Assembly (NCBI GenBank): GCA_023212645.1
Contig: JALBYC010000012.1
Span: 310,001-374,000, forward strand
DNA length: 64,000 nucleotides
DNA from: Farysia itapuensis
Taxonomy: Eukaryota; Basidiomycota; Ustilaginomycetes; Ustilaginales; Ustilaginaceae
Direction: 5' to 3'
The notes below the pieces were generated by a model. It had not been told where the DNA came from. It searched no databases and saw nothing but the letters and a program-made list of their open reading frames with translations. This document shows positions 47,148-58,200 of the stretch, piece by piece. The translations under genes and the position numbers were made by a program. Numbering within the stretch: position 1 is the stretch's first letter; every line of letters begins with the position of its first letter.

Positions 47148-50100
47148 CTACTGTGGTGGAGGTGCTCGTCGGCATGTCTCTTTAAGCAGCTCGTATCGGT
47201 AGGAACATTTGCCGGTGGAGACGTCGGGTGGGGATGGGAGTAGCTCGAGGTAGAGGAAGAGTTTTTGGCGGTCAAAGTTGGTTTCGACCGGGTAGAGTGC
47301 GAGCCACTGCAGGGCGCGGATTTTGAAGCGTTGCCAGCTGGTGTCGCTTGCATGTCCACTTAGGCGCTGTTCCCATACGTACGCGGTGCGTACTACGACA
47401 CTGCTGTTTGAATACGAGGTCCCCCCGCCTGTATAGTGCGTGGGCGTGGCCGAAGGCTTTCCTTCCACCTCCCGCGGTGGAGCGGACGATGCGGCCGACT
47501 CGACCGTCGTGAACCCTTGCCGCACCGCGTTCTTGGCCTCGTGTCCCAGACCGACGTGGATCGTAGCAGCACGCTTCAGTCTAGAGTCCATGATTTGCCG
47601 CTCGTCTTTCGAATCGCTGACTGGCTTGCTGTGGTGCACGCCGTCGTGCTTGGCCCATCCTGGATTGGTGTTGAGCATTCCATCGTGATGGTCGCCGAAA
47701 GCGATCTCGTTGAGGTAGAAATAGATGCGGTTCAGCAGTCCGCGGTCGAATGGACCGCTCGCCGTGCCGTTCTTGTACCACAGACCTCGCTTGGCGAGGA
47801 AGTCTTCCAGTGCCGCCCTCGTCATGGGTCGATAGGCGATCGAGGTTGGATACTGCGGACAGAAGCTGGTGCGGTACCTGCGTAGTTGCGCGTAATCGTT
47901 GCTGTTCAATCGCCATAGCTCGTCAAACAGCAACCACCAGAAACGATGCACGGGCGAACGGTTGATAGCGGCAAGACGCTCGTACATCAACGTCAAGCTT
48001 CCCTCGTACACGATTGGAAGATTCCGCAAATTGCGTCGACAGCCAATATCTACCAAAGCCATGCGCAAACCCATCGGGCTTAGACCATCGTTGTCAAACA
48101 CGTCCGTCAGGAAAGAGTAGGGCAGAGTGGCAACTTTGTCCTTGGCCTCTTTTGCAAATTCCTGCCGGTAGCGCCGTAGCAGCTTGGCGACAAACGGTGC
48201 CCGCTCTGCAATCAGTGTCTTGTTGTCTTCGAAGAAGCGGGCCAGCTGTGGGTTTAGGGTGAACTCGTCCGTCAGGCCGATAGCGCGGGACGCACGTACT
48301 TCAAACATCATCCGAATCGACGTCACACCGCCGTTGGCCAACCTCATTCGACCTTTGTCGAATATGATTGTCACGTCAAAGCCCGAGTCGAAGTTGTACC
48401 CGCTCCACTCATGCTCGCGTCGCCGCTCGATCTTGAGGATCCCCTCCATGCATGTGACCGGCGTGGACATTTCGTACTTGGCCCGAGACCGGCCTCCCTT
48501 AAGCAGCCGAGGTAGGAATCGACGAGGAGATGACACGCCTCGACCGTCAAGACCAGCTCGTAAGTCCTGAGTAAAGGGACACAAGACACGCTGTCCATCC
48601 AGCGCTCGAAGTGCTTGACGGATCATTTTCTTGCTCGAAATCTCGGGAGACGAGTTTTGTTGGATGAAAGCTTCAAACTCGTGTGTCTCGGTGAGCACAA
48701 GGCTGAAAGCTGACCCCTCGTCGTACCGCATCACGAGCGTTGCGGGGAAGGGGACTACAAACGCTTTCCCGAAGAACGACGCGACGCCACTTGGGAATGG
48801 CGGGTGTTGAGGTCGCCAGTACGCGTCTGGTCCCGTATAGTGTTTCTGGATCTCGCGCATCAGCTTTTGGCGGTGGATGCCGGCCGGCGTGCGGCAGAAG
48901 TCGACTTCGTCGCGGTACTTTTCAATGCCAATCTGCTTGACAATCTTGAGGTTTTCAATGTGACGCTCGGCGACGGAGCCGTGAAAGTCGATGAGGTACG
49001 GTGGCCATTTGTCTTCCTCGGACATGGAGAAGGCAATGGTCTGATCCAGCGGCATATGGTACGCCCGACCGCAGAGCAAGAGAATGGACAAGGTTTCCTC
49101 CCAGACTCGACGCTTGATATGCTTGTTGATGTCGAGAAGCGGCGAGAACATGTCGATGGTAAAGTCGACTCTCCTCTGCAACTGCTTGACGTGATGTGCT
49201 GCCCAGCTCGTGCTGATAATGGCAAAGTAGATATTACCGCCATAGGTGAACGCCTGAACCGTGTAGATCAGGGTCGACCTATACACTGTTGAGCCTTGGA
49301 TGTTGAGAGCGACTAAAAGACCGATCGTTGCGGTCATCACATAGCCGACACGCGAGACCATCTCGGAGCGATTGCCGATCTTGTCGACAAACGGCTTGAC
49401 CGCAAGATGTATGCCAAGCAAAACCGTCATGAGCACAATCAGTGTGATCTGCTGCGTAATCAGCATCGACTTGATCGGAAACGAGCGGAACAAGCAGTTG
49501 TCCTTAGCAAGCACGACAATGACGAGCAAATTGGTCAGCTTGAACGTCAAAATGTACAGCGGCTTGTAGTAACCCCACTGACGGCGGTAGGAGTTGTAGA
49601 GGAAATTGAACGGCGACTTGTCCCTATTGAGCAGCCGGTGATATTGGATGTTGATCTCTTCTTTGCTGCGCTTACGTCCCAACTCGTTGTACTGGCTGAC
49701 ACGAGGCACCATTTCTCGAATCACCTGCATCAGTTTGAAGGGATACCAGAGTGTGTAGAAAACAATGGTGAGTACAGCCAGAGGTATGACGACGTAGGCC
49801 CAGTTGAATTCGTCCTTCCTCATCGTCGTGGTGTAGCAGAAATCGAGCGGGTCTCGCCAAACACTAGGATCGCCAAGGGGAGCCAGGTGCTCAGGGCGAT
49901 CGACACCTCCCGTATACGGATTCGGAACTGCCCAGAAGTCTGAAGACCATACAAGAGCGTCAATCGCCAGCTTGCTCAGCGGCAGATACAGCAATCCGAG
50001 CACAAACACCAGGCATGTATTGGCAAGACGTGTGCCCCTGGACGTGCTCTTGTAGACCCAACCCTGGGAATCAAACCCTTCCACGGATTTGTTCGGGTTA

Positions 50101-52178
50101 TAGGCTCGTGTCATTCTCCAAAAGTAGATCAGCGCCATCGCCGTCACGCCGATCCATACTAGGAAAAAGACAATCGCATAGCCAAACACAGAAACGAACT
50201 GGAAACCTAGCAAGGACGGCAACGTTCTGAGGAGGAACTTGGCCACTTTTTGAGCGACAGTCTGCGGGTGCGAGTCGACATAGTCTTCGAAATGGAGCTG
50301 CAGGGCCATCATCTGAAACAGGTCACGAAAGGCCTCGAGACGAATCAATCCAGCAGCAAAAGCACTTCCTTCGACGCCGATAACCATGTCGAAGATCATG
50401 CCGATCCAATTGACCGACCAAATGCCACCCGGTGGCCTGCGAGGGCCAATGGCGTTGGACTTGAGCTCGTCCAGCGAACTATCTCTGAGCAGCATAAGGG
50501 GCGGAAACATGTTGAGGCGGGTCAAAGGATTCAGCCTTGTGGAGAGGCGGCTTGAGACGCCATCGGATGACAGCTGTGACTGCGTGTTTGACACTTGATT
50601 CGAGCGGCGGCTTTCGTGCAGACGTGCCGATATACGGCTCGCCACTTTTTCTGCTGCGATCTGATCGATCGCCTTGACTGCTGCGTCTTCGTCGATATCA
50701 AGTTGGACCTTTGTCGGCTTGCTGTCATCCGGAGCGTCGTTCGTGATGGTCTGAGCAATGGCTTCGACGTCATCCTCTTGAGCAGCGCGACCGAGCGCGC
50801 GATACTTGGCAACACCATGGCTCTTGACCTTTCCTGTCGCCCTGCGTTTGCGAATGACACTGTCAGGGCGAAGCTGGCTCGGAGAGTAGAGCTGCGCTGG
50901 ACAATGCATCTGACCACCGGCAACTTCGAGCTGCAAGTCCTTCTTGTGCGATCTCGAGCCTAGTTTCGAGCCACTCCCCTCGCTATTTCCCCCGAAAGTT
51001 GTGCTCAAGACGCTCTGGGTGGCAAGATTGTCATCACCAAGACCAAAGAGAGTCTTTTCCTCGTCGGTGCATATAAACTTTGACGGAGTAAAGTTGGGCT
51101 CGCTGAAGAGGATCGGATTGCTTAGGAAGTTGTCCAAATCTGGGAGGTAGAGTGGCGGGGCGTTTCTGCGGAAGACTTCATCGGCCGGTATTGGTTCTGC
51201 CTCTGCATCACCACAGATGGGAGCGCTTGCTTCACCGGGGTACTTTTCGTCTTGTTCGAGCGTCGAGCCGATCAGTGGTATGCTGTCAGGATCCTCCGAG
51301 ATCCAGGCGGACTGCATTGGTTGACCCGCCGCCCGGGGCGAGGACTGCATCTGGTTGAGCACAGAGCTCGCCCTTTCTGGTATGCGTCGCAGCTCCCCAG
51401 TCTCCGGGTTTCGAAAGCTCGAAGGAAGGTAGCCCCCGGCTTCGACTGGAATCTTTGCATCGAGGTCAAAGATGTGCTGACGGTCTGAGGGGCTAGTAAG
51501 GCTCTCTTGGATGGAAGCCAGAGGTCTGTGATTCTCTGACGTGGTCGCGGAGTCAGCAGAGGAGTCCAACGTTGACGTCGCAGGGGAAGAAGCGTCGAGA
51601 CTGGAAGATTGAAGCAAGGTCGCAGAGGTTGGAGAATGCGCATGGGGACTTGAGATGCTGGGAACGGGAGAATGCAAAGCGGTCGAGACGTGCAGGGGGG
51701 AACGGGTTTGATCACCAGGGTATGTGGGAGAACTTGACGGGTATGTTGACGAAGAGGCGCATGCAGGTCCCGGAGAGGGTATCGTGGGCGATGGGGGAAG
51801 AGTACGAAGAGGGATCAAATGTGTCGCCGGCACTCTGTCTCTCGACGAGCCTGCCGGTGAGCGTGCTGATTCCACCGGCAACAGCTTTGTTTGCACCAAG
51901 GCTTGAGGTGCATTTGTGTTGCGAGATGCTACGCCATATCTAGGTGCCCAATCCAGAGGACCAAGAGTGCCATTCACGGCGTTGGTAGCTTTGGACCTGA
52001 GATGATGGGTTGCAGCTGGCGGGGCAAAGTCTGAGGAGAGGGTAGAGCCGGAGGAAGGAGATGTGGTGAGATCGTCCCAGCGCTGAACCAGTTGCCGAAC
52101 CGAAGGTGAGGATGACGGCAGCCGGGGTTGTGAGCCAGTGCGCTGGTCTCCCGTCATCTTATGGTTGTGTTCAGACAT
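47148..52178 (-). CDS. Large orphan polytopic membrane protein
   Basis: A 1676-residue intron-free frame. The first ~580 residues are Ser/Pro-rich and disordered. Residues about 590-990 hold roughly seven hydrophobic segments, for example GYAIVFFLVWIGVTAMALIYF (~665), CLVFVLGLLYLPL (~720), VVIPLAVLTIVFYTLWYPF (~795), LTNLLVIVVLA (~880), ITLIVLMTVLLGIHLAV (~910), VGYVMTATIGLLVAL (~945) and YTVQAFTYGGNIYFAI (~970). A long charged C-terminal half (about 990-1560) looks folded and soluble, with FWWLLFDELWRLNSNDYAQLRRY late on. The pattern, a loop YNSYRRQWGYYK before a hydrophobic helix pair, recalls TRP/polycystin-like channel cores, but I cannot assign a family. No signal peptide is seen. The protein is well supported, the function unknown. 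Confidence 0.8.
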   Translation of the reverse strand: MSEHNHKMTGDQRTGSQPRLPSSSPSVRQLVQRWDDLTTSPSSGSTLSSDFAPPAATHHLRSKATNAVNGTLGPLDWAPRYGVASRNTNAPQALVQTKLLPVESARSPAGSSRDRVPATHLIPLRTLPPSPTIPSPGPACASSSTYPSSSPTYPGDQTRSPLHVSTALHSPVPSISSPHAHSPTSATLLQSSSLDASSPATSTLDSSADSATTSENHRPLASIQESLTSPSDRQHIFDLDAKIPVEAGGYLPSSFRNPETGELRRIPERASSVLNQMQSSPRAAGQPMQSAWISEDPDSIPLIGSTLEQDEKYPGEASAPICGDAEAEPIPADEVFRRNAPPLYLPDLDNFLSNPILFSEPNFTPSKFICTDEEKTLFGLGDDNLATQSVLSTTFGGNSEGSGSKLGSRSHKKDLQLEVAGGQMHCPAQLYSPSQLRPDSVIRKRRATGKVKSHGVAKYRALGRAAQEDDVEAIAQTITNDAPDDSKPTKVQLDIDEDAAVKAIDQIAAEKVASRISARLHESRRSNQVSNTQSQLSSDGVSSRLSTRLNPLTRLNMFPPLMLLRDSSLDELKSNAIGPRRPPGGIWSVNWIGMIFDMVIGVEGSAFAAGLIRLEAFRDLFQMMALQLHFEDYVDSHPQTVAQKVAKFLLRTLPSLLGFQFVSVFGYAIVFFLVWIGVTAMALIYFWRMTRAYNPNKSVEGFDSQGWVYKSTSRGTRLANTCLVFVLGLLYLPLSKLAIDALVWSSDFWAVPNPYTGGVDRPEHLAPLGDPSVWRDPLDFCYTTTMRKDEFNWAYVVIPLAVLTIVFYTLWYPFKLMQVIREMVPRVSQYNELGRKRSKEEINIQYHRLLNRDKSPFNFLYNSYRRQWGYYKPLYILTFKLTNLLVIVVLAKDNCLFRSFPIKSMLITQQITLIVLMTVLLGIHLAVKPFVDKIGNRSEMVSRVGYVMTATIGLLVALNIQGSTVYRSTLIYTVQAFTYGGNIYFAIISTSWAAHHVKQLQRRVDFTIDMFSPLLDINKHIKRRVWEETLSILLLCGRAYHMPLDQTIAFSMSEEDKWPPYLIDFHGSVAERHIENLKIVKQIGIEKYRDEVDFCRTPAGIHRQKLMREIQKHYTGPDAYWRPQHPPFPSGVASFFGKAFVVPFPATLVMRYDEGSAFSLVLTETHEFEAFIQQNSSPEISSKKMIRQALRALDGQRVLCPFTQDLRAGLDGRGVSSPRRFLPRLLKGGRSRAKYEMSTPVTCMEGILKIERRREHEWSGYNFDSGFDVTIIFDKGRMRLANGGVTSIRMMFEVRASRAIGLTDEFTLNPQLARFFEDNKTLIAERAPFVAKLLRRYRQEFAKEAKDKVATLPYSFLTDVFDNDGLSPMGLRMALVDIGCRRNLRNLPIVYEGSLTLMYERLAAINRSPVHRFWWLLFDELWRLNSNDYAQLRRYRTSFCPQYPTSIAYRPMTRAALEDFLAKRGLWYKNGTASGPFDRGLLNRIYFYLNEIAFGDHHDGMLNTNPGWAKHDGVHHSKPVSDSKDERQIMDSRLKRAATIHVGLGHEAKNAVRQGFTTVESAASSAPPREVEGKPSATPTHYTGGGTSYSNSSVVVRTAYVWEQRLSGHASDTSWQRFKIRALQWLALYPVETNFDRQKLFLYLELLPSPPDVSTGKCSYRYELLKETCRRAPPPQ

Positions 52179-52807
52179 TAGAGAATGCCGTTGCCGATGT
52201 GGTTACGCCATCTGATGGATGTTTGTTATGATAGGTGGTGGACAGAAAGGAGGGTTCGAGCTGACCTCAAATAACAGCATTTACACCGACATAGCCAGCC
52301 AACAGTCTTCAAGATATTCTGCTCAGGAGTTCCGGCTGTCAAGCATTTCCAGATCGGCATTCACATCTGTCGTACTGGTGCACACACTTCGAATTCGGTG
52401 TATAACTATGTGCGCTACTGCGCTACACGGATCTGAAAGCTTGGCAAGACTATCTCTTCTATACAACACTGCAGCCTAGGGGGCTGCATGCAAAGCAGCC
52501 ATCGAAGCGACAGCTGTGTATGACGCAGCAGCTTTGGCAAGCGGCAAGAGTGGTAGATACAAGGTGGGGTAAAATGGGAAGCATGCAGAGTGTGTATAAG
52601 CGACAACAACACCTCGCACCAAAAGTTAAACTTTCAGGGGTTCGCTGTCTCGACGCGTCTCGGGCCGTGTAGCAGCACCCGTCAGCATTAGGTAAGCAGA
52701 CAGCCCAATGACGTTTATGTGTGTTGACTGCGCCATCCATTGGGGGGACCCTGATAGCCCGGCTCCCCTTTGTCCGACTGTACCACCACTCGATAAACAT
52801 TGCAATC
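52179..52807. promoter_or_regulatory. Divergent intergenic region, polytopic membrane protein / 75-residue protein
   Basis: 629 bp between opposed starts. I find no TATA box, RNA gene or coding frame with support. Confidence 0.4.
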
Positions 52808-53248
52808 ATGTCAGACAACAGCAACCAGAACAAAGGAGAGGAGCAGTCCTTCACCATCCAGTAAGTCAGAGCTTGTCAGAGTGTCAGGCTGAAGCGAGGC
52901 CACCGCTAATGTCTGCAAATACTTCTCCACCCCCACCTTCAGGCCCCACCCTGCTACCAGTAAGTTAGGCTACGTCGGTTGAGCAGCTCAGGTGAACGCA
53001 CTGTCCTGACCAGACTGTGTGACGATTTTCAGCTAACGACCCCAACACCGATCCTGCTCTCAACTCGGGTCTTAAGGAGGGTGTCTTTGGTGGCAAGCCT
53101 GGCCCTGCCGTCGTTGACGCTTCCTCGCTCGAACAGCCTCTGAGTAAGTACTGTCTCATACACCACCGTGTCAGCATGCACGCTAACTTAGTCCCGTACA
53201 GGCCGAGAGGAAGTGGCCAAGCGATCTGCCGAGCTCAACAAGGAATAA
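52808..53248 (+). CDS. Small conserved-looking protein (75 residues), four exons
   Basis: Exons 52808..52860, 52943..52959, 53033..53143 and 53202..53248 join to a 75-residue frame. The introns are 82, 73 and 58 nt. Each begins GTAAGT and ends CAG, and the frame stays open only after splicing. Exon 2 is just 17 nt. The product is hydrophilic and probably disordered. It has a Gly-Pro turn (GGKPGPAVVDASSLEQPL) followed by a helical end (SREEVAKRSAELNKE). I do not recognise a named family, but the KPGP-x-VVD...SLEQPL stretch looks like a motif under constraint. It is too short and too split for simple ORF scanning. It is head-to-head with the polytopic membrane protein. Confidence 0.8.
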
Positions 53249-53545
53249 AGCGCCCTTCACACCCTCTGGTTTCCCCTACTCTAGTCGCATGCTGAAATCA
53301 GATCAACCTTGTTCTTCCAATCTCGCGGTAAATCCAAGGACAAAGGGCCACACTGATGTTGTCTGCTGCTCTTTACGCCCATATTTGAACAAAGGGAACG
53401 TCGGTGTCCACCGGTGGCTCTGCTTATCATCCCTTTGTTATCGCCGTGCGCCCCGTCCTGCCAATCTGAGCCCGAACTGTAGGTATAAGAGAGCGCAGAA
53501 TGATCCTAGTTTTGAACAGGTCGATCCCTTCAACGTCGTCGCAAG

Positions 53546-55216
53546 ATGCAGAGCCACAGTGCTTCGCCTGCGTTCAAGCTGCAGCCGGCACCTTGCAGGC
53601 GAGTCCCCAAGGCAGCACCTCCTCTCCCTGTCGATCAAAACGCTTCTCACCGATCTGTACACGTGCTCAAGTCAGTCTTTGAAGATGAAGATGTTCGGGA
53701 GAATGATGTGCAAGAGGGACTGGATGTTGTAACACCTAAAGCTTTGATACGCCATCCAGAAGTCGCATCGCCCACGAGCTTGACCCCTACTCCGAGGTCC
53801 TTCGAGCAAACGTTTGTGCACAAGCTCAAGCTGCAGTCATCTGCGTTCCCCCAACGTACACTCCTGCGAAGCTTGTCGTCTTCGTGTCTTGTCGCTTCAC
53901 CTACGTCTCCGGATCAGAAATCGGCGCTACTTCGCAAACGCCTTGGCTGGAGAGGAGGTATCAAGGCCCAGCACGAGATTGCGATCCCCATTTCGCCCGA
54001 AAGCCCCCTTTCGCCAGGCCGCGCTCGGCAGCTCCATACTCCAACGACAGCTGACAGTCTGCATTCCATCACCTTCACCATGCTGAATGGAAGTGGGACG
54101 TTTGATTCGCCGAACGAGAGCAGCGAGCCGCTCAGTGCGACTCTCAAGGCGCTGGGTGCTAAGCGTCACAGTACAGCTCTTCCTACCGAGACACATGCTG
54201 CGGATCCTTTTGACGGCGAGGCGGTCACAGCTCCACGCAAAGCCTCTTTTTTGCCAAGCTGGGCCCGGTCAGGTAACAACGACGCAAAGCGCGCCCTGGC
54301 ACGTGAAGAGGATCGAAACGAAGCACAGGGTTTTCAGACTTTGCTCCTCCCGCGCGATTTCAGAGACGGTATTGTCCACGCAGTAGATGGACTGAAGGAC
54401 AAGCCTTCGGTCGTTGTTCGCGATGCTGTGGTTCTGCCTCGCGTCCGTCAGGCCGGGGGTAGTTTTCCTCTGAGTCCCAACGGACATTTGTTCAGCGGAT
54501 TTGACGAGGTGCCTATCGCCCCGACTGCCTCTGCCGTATCGACCGCTGACAATGTCTACGTCCTACACCGTCCAGCGATAGCCACTGTACGGTCCAATCG
54601 CAACAAAGACTACACATCAGGCAAGGTCCATGGCATTGTCAGCGCCCTGTGTGGGAGCGTGCCGAGCATGTCGGATTTTGGGCAGCGAGGAGGAGAAACA
54701 AGAGCAAGCGATGAACCTACCGGCTGCTCCTCCTCGCGCACCGTCCGGCCGGACGACCACGATCTCAGAGACGGATGGGGGGGTATCTTGACCCGTCTGA
54801 GCTGGTTCCGTGGGCACACCCGCGGACCGCTGGTCTCACCACGTCGGCGTGTTCATTTCGCCGATTCAAGTCCGTCGCAAGGCAATACACTGCCGAATGG
54901 GTTGAAGAACTTGCTCCTCGTGCCCTCTACCAAGCTCGACGAGTGGGAAGATGTGGACGATACCGCTGAACCAGCCCAAGTTACTACGATGGTGGTACCT
55001 CCTCGTTTCTGCTTCGCGCAGTCTGACAGGCACGTCTCGCGGTCTTTCTTTGCCTGCAGACGCTCAACTCGAGTCGTCTCGATTGTCGATGAAAAAGGTG
55101 CAACGGCCACAGGTCAAGTACGAGGCATTTGTATAGTCCTTGTTCTGCTCGGTCTGGCGCTCCTCGCCTCCATCATTGCCAACATTGCCCTCTCCACCAG
55201 AAAGACAGCTCGCTAA
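53546..55216 (+). CDS. Hypothetical tail-anchored protein
   Basis: A 556-residue frame of unknown family. Most of it is Ser/Pro/Arg-rich with probable phosphosites (PISPESPLSP, TPTPRSFE). Patches that may be functional include LRDGWGGILTRLSWFRGHTRGP and RRRVHFADSSP, the latter resembling an RVxF phosphatase-1 docking site; this is speculative. Residues about 526-548 form one hydrophobic helix (GICIVLVLLGLALLASIIANIAL), followed by a short basic end (STRKTAR). A single C-terminal segment with a positive tail fits an ER or mitochondrial outer-membrane tail anchor. It is convergent with DIS3 (54-bp spacer). Confidence 0.75.
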   Translation: MQSHSASPAFKLQPAPCRRVPKAAPPLPVDQNASHRSVHVLKSVFEDEDVRENDVQEGLDVVTPKALIRHPEVASPTSLTPTPRSFEQTFVHKLKLQSSAFPQRTLLRSLSSSCLVASPTSPDQKSALLRKRLGWRGGIKAQHEIAIPISPESPLSPGRARQLHTPTTADSLHSITFTMLNGSGTFDSPNESSEPLSATLKALGAKRHSTALPTETHAADPFDGEAVTAPRKASFLPSWARSGNNDAKRALAREEDRNEAQGFQTLLLPRDFRDGIVHAVDGLKDKPSVVVRDAVVLPRVRQAGGSFPLSPNGHLFSGFDEVPIAPTASAVSTADNVYVLHRPAIATVRSNRNKDYTSGKVHGIVSALCGSVPSMSDFGQRGGETRASDEPTGCSSSRTVRPDDHDLRDGWGGILTRLSWFRGHTRGPLVSPRRRVHFADSSPSQGNTLPNGLKNLLLVPSTKLDEWEDVDDTAEPAQVTTMVVPPRFCFAQSDRHVSRSFFACRRSTRVVSIVDEKGATATGQVRGICIVLVLLGLALLASIIANIALSTRKTAR

Positions 55217-55270
55217 ACCTTCACGCCTCGTATAAACCCCATGTTTTCACATTTCGCAATATGCTATGCT

Positions 55271-58200
55271 CTAATCTATAAGTCGCATTGATACTTTGCC
55301 CCGTTTGGTAGCGCTGTCTTTGACGACACTGATCTGCACTCGACACTGGTCGAAGATGCCGACGTTGAGCTCCTTTTGCAGGCCAGACACGGCGGTGGGG
55401 ATCGAGATTTCGTACTTGTCCTGGTCAAAGCCGACTTCCTCCGGGAAGGTGATGAGACCTTCCAGGCCGAACTTGTTGACAAAGACAGCGAGACCGTTGC
55501 GAAAGACGCGGATGATGTAGGCGCTTTCGGTCAGCGTGTGGCTGGCGGTAGACTCGTTGCGCTCGGCAATCGAGAGGCCAACGTAGAACTCGACCGACGC
55601 CCGACCGGCTTGCTGGGCAGAGCGGTGGCGTTTGTTGACGACTTTGAGCACGTCATCGACAAAGTCCTTGCTATGAAGCGAGGGATGTAACGGTTCGTAA
55701 TTGATGGCTGATGCGAGTTGTCGGTGTGCCAACACGTCGGCGTATCGACGAATGGGGGATGTAAAGTGGGTGTACATTCCTGCTGCCAGACCGTAGTGGC
55801 CGAAGGTATCGCGCGCTACACTGCCTGAGCAAAAGTACTCGGCAGACAGCATGCACCGTGTTGCCATGATTCGCACGAGCGTGTTGAACGTGGGCTCGGT
55901 GGCGTCTATGCACTTGTCCAGACTGGCGGCGAGCGCACCGGAGCTAGACACATCGAGCTCCATCCCCCGTCGTTTGAGCAAAATGTCCTGCAACGTTTCG
56001 AAATTAGTGCGCGGTGGCGGCAAGTGTCGACGCAGCACAGCCGTCATGGGGAACACTTCATAGATCCGTTCCGCCACACTCACGTTGGCGAGCAGCATGA
56101 ACTCTTCCACCAACGAGTTGGTCTCGCGCATTTCTTTCTGCTCGACGTCAATCGGTCCTGCTTGCTCGGACGAGTCGAGATGGATACGCACTTCGGGCGA
56201 CGCAAGGTTGAGCGCACCTGCATCCATTCGCTTCTGCTTCAACTTTTTCGCCAGTGTATTGAGCAGTCGCACGGATTGGCTGATGTCGTCCTGTTGGCTT
56301 TCGTCATCGTTTCGGATCTGCGCCTCTTCGTACGTGAAGGCAGCTTTGGACGCAATCACCGACTTGTGGAATCGTACATTGACGATTTCAGCCTCGGGCG
56401 TCATTTCCCACACGGCACTGAACGCTAGACGTTCAACATGCGGTCGAAGGGAGCAGAGATTGGTGCCGAGCAAGTGGGGCAACATGTCGATACGCTTGTC
56501 GACCAGATACACGGTAGTACCTCGACTGGCGGCTTCCGAGTCCATCGGGTTATCTGGTCGGACAAAGTAGGAAACATCGGCAATGTGGACGCCAGCCTCG
56601 ATATTGCCGTTGGGAAGCTGTTTGGCATGCAGTGCGTCGTCAATGTCCTGACATCCGACTGGGTCGATGGAGCAGATGTTTTCGTGGCGCAGGTCGACTC
56701 GGTCTCGCCACGCCCGATGTGTCATGTCCTTTGGCGGCACGACCCACGCTTCGCCCTCGACGGGCAGACAGTCGAGGATGGCTTTGCTAAAGGGCCGGTA
56801 GGGCACATCGTGTTCGAGCAGAAGCGATTCCTGCTCGGCCTCTTTGGACTCGGCTTGACCCAGAGCGCGGACAAAGTGTCCGTCCGGATATCGCGATGTT
56901 GGCCGCCAAGCATCCAGAGCAACGAGGATCTTCTGGCCGATGAGGTCTTTGGACTGACGTGTTCGAATGCGAATCCGGGGCAATTTACGATCTACCGGCG
57001 TGACAAATACCGTCTGCGCACCTAGACCAGACAAGGCCGAGTCATTGACACTGTTGACGTCGACGTGTGCGACGTACGACCGCCAATTGCGGCGGACGAT
57101 ACCGACAACGATGCCCGTCGGCTGGGGCTCCCCTTTGGCAGAACGTGCATTGGCAGCTGCATCCGCTTCTTCCTTTCTAGCCAGTCGAGCTTCAGCATCA
57201 TCAAGCTCGTCCTGCTCATTGTCGCCGCTCTCTGCATCGTCGTTTTTCAGCGCGGCGTCGGCGTCAATGACCTCTTCGGTTGCGCACTTCCACTGATCTC
57301 TGGGCAACATTTGGACAGCGACGACGTCTCCGTCGACAGATCTGTTCATCGACTCACGCCCGACGAGCAAGATAGGTCGGGTAAATGCAGCAGAGCGAAC
57401 AGTGGCTTCGAGGTAGTTGTACGGGTTGGCGTTAAAGTAGCCTTGTAGCAGCTTGCCCGATTTGACGCCGGCGGCGACCTGATTGGCAGGTAGATGCTCA
57501 GGGTACAGGACGACGCGCTTCTCGCTGCCGCCCGTACCGGAAACCATGGAACGAGCAGACAACAGGTCGAGCAACTGATCGGCATTGGAAAGACCTTCGA
57601 TGTAGTCGCGCACCGACATGGCACGAATATCCGACTGCAAAGCCTTGGTAACATTGTCCTGATCGTCACTGATGAGGAGTACGTCGAGGTTGGCTCGAGC
57701 AGAAGATCCGGGACCGGTGGAGGCCATGAGATGGGTTCGGTACCATTTGGCAGCCGTTCGAATCGCTCTGTCGTTGCGATCGTTGGGTGACTCTTGCTCG
57801 TGCTGCAGTACAGCCGTTTCTTTACCAAAGTCGTTGTAAAACACCCAGAATCGGCGGTCCGGATCTGCAATGAGGTTTTTCAGACGGTTGAAGAGCGGTA
57901 AGCTACGATGTCTGACTTCATCGACAACGGTTTGGAGAACAATGACGTCGGTAAAGCTGGGATTCTCAATCAGGTCCATCTGGTGCAAGAACGCGTTGGT
58001 GTCGAGGATGAGGTAGTGGTTACGGTCTACTTTGCTGTTCTTGAGTCCGTTGGGGTCGAGAAAGATTTTCCTCTGTGCGCCGTTGTGCTCTGCCTCTTGC
58101 TGGTAGGCATTGTGCAGCGGTTGGCACCGCTGACATGCTCGACTGCCACATGCGATATCGTCACGCAGATACCTCTCGCGCAGGATTTTGAGCACCTTGC

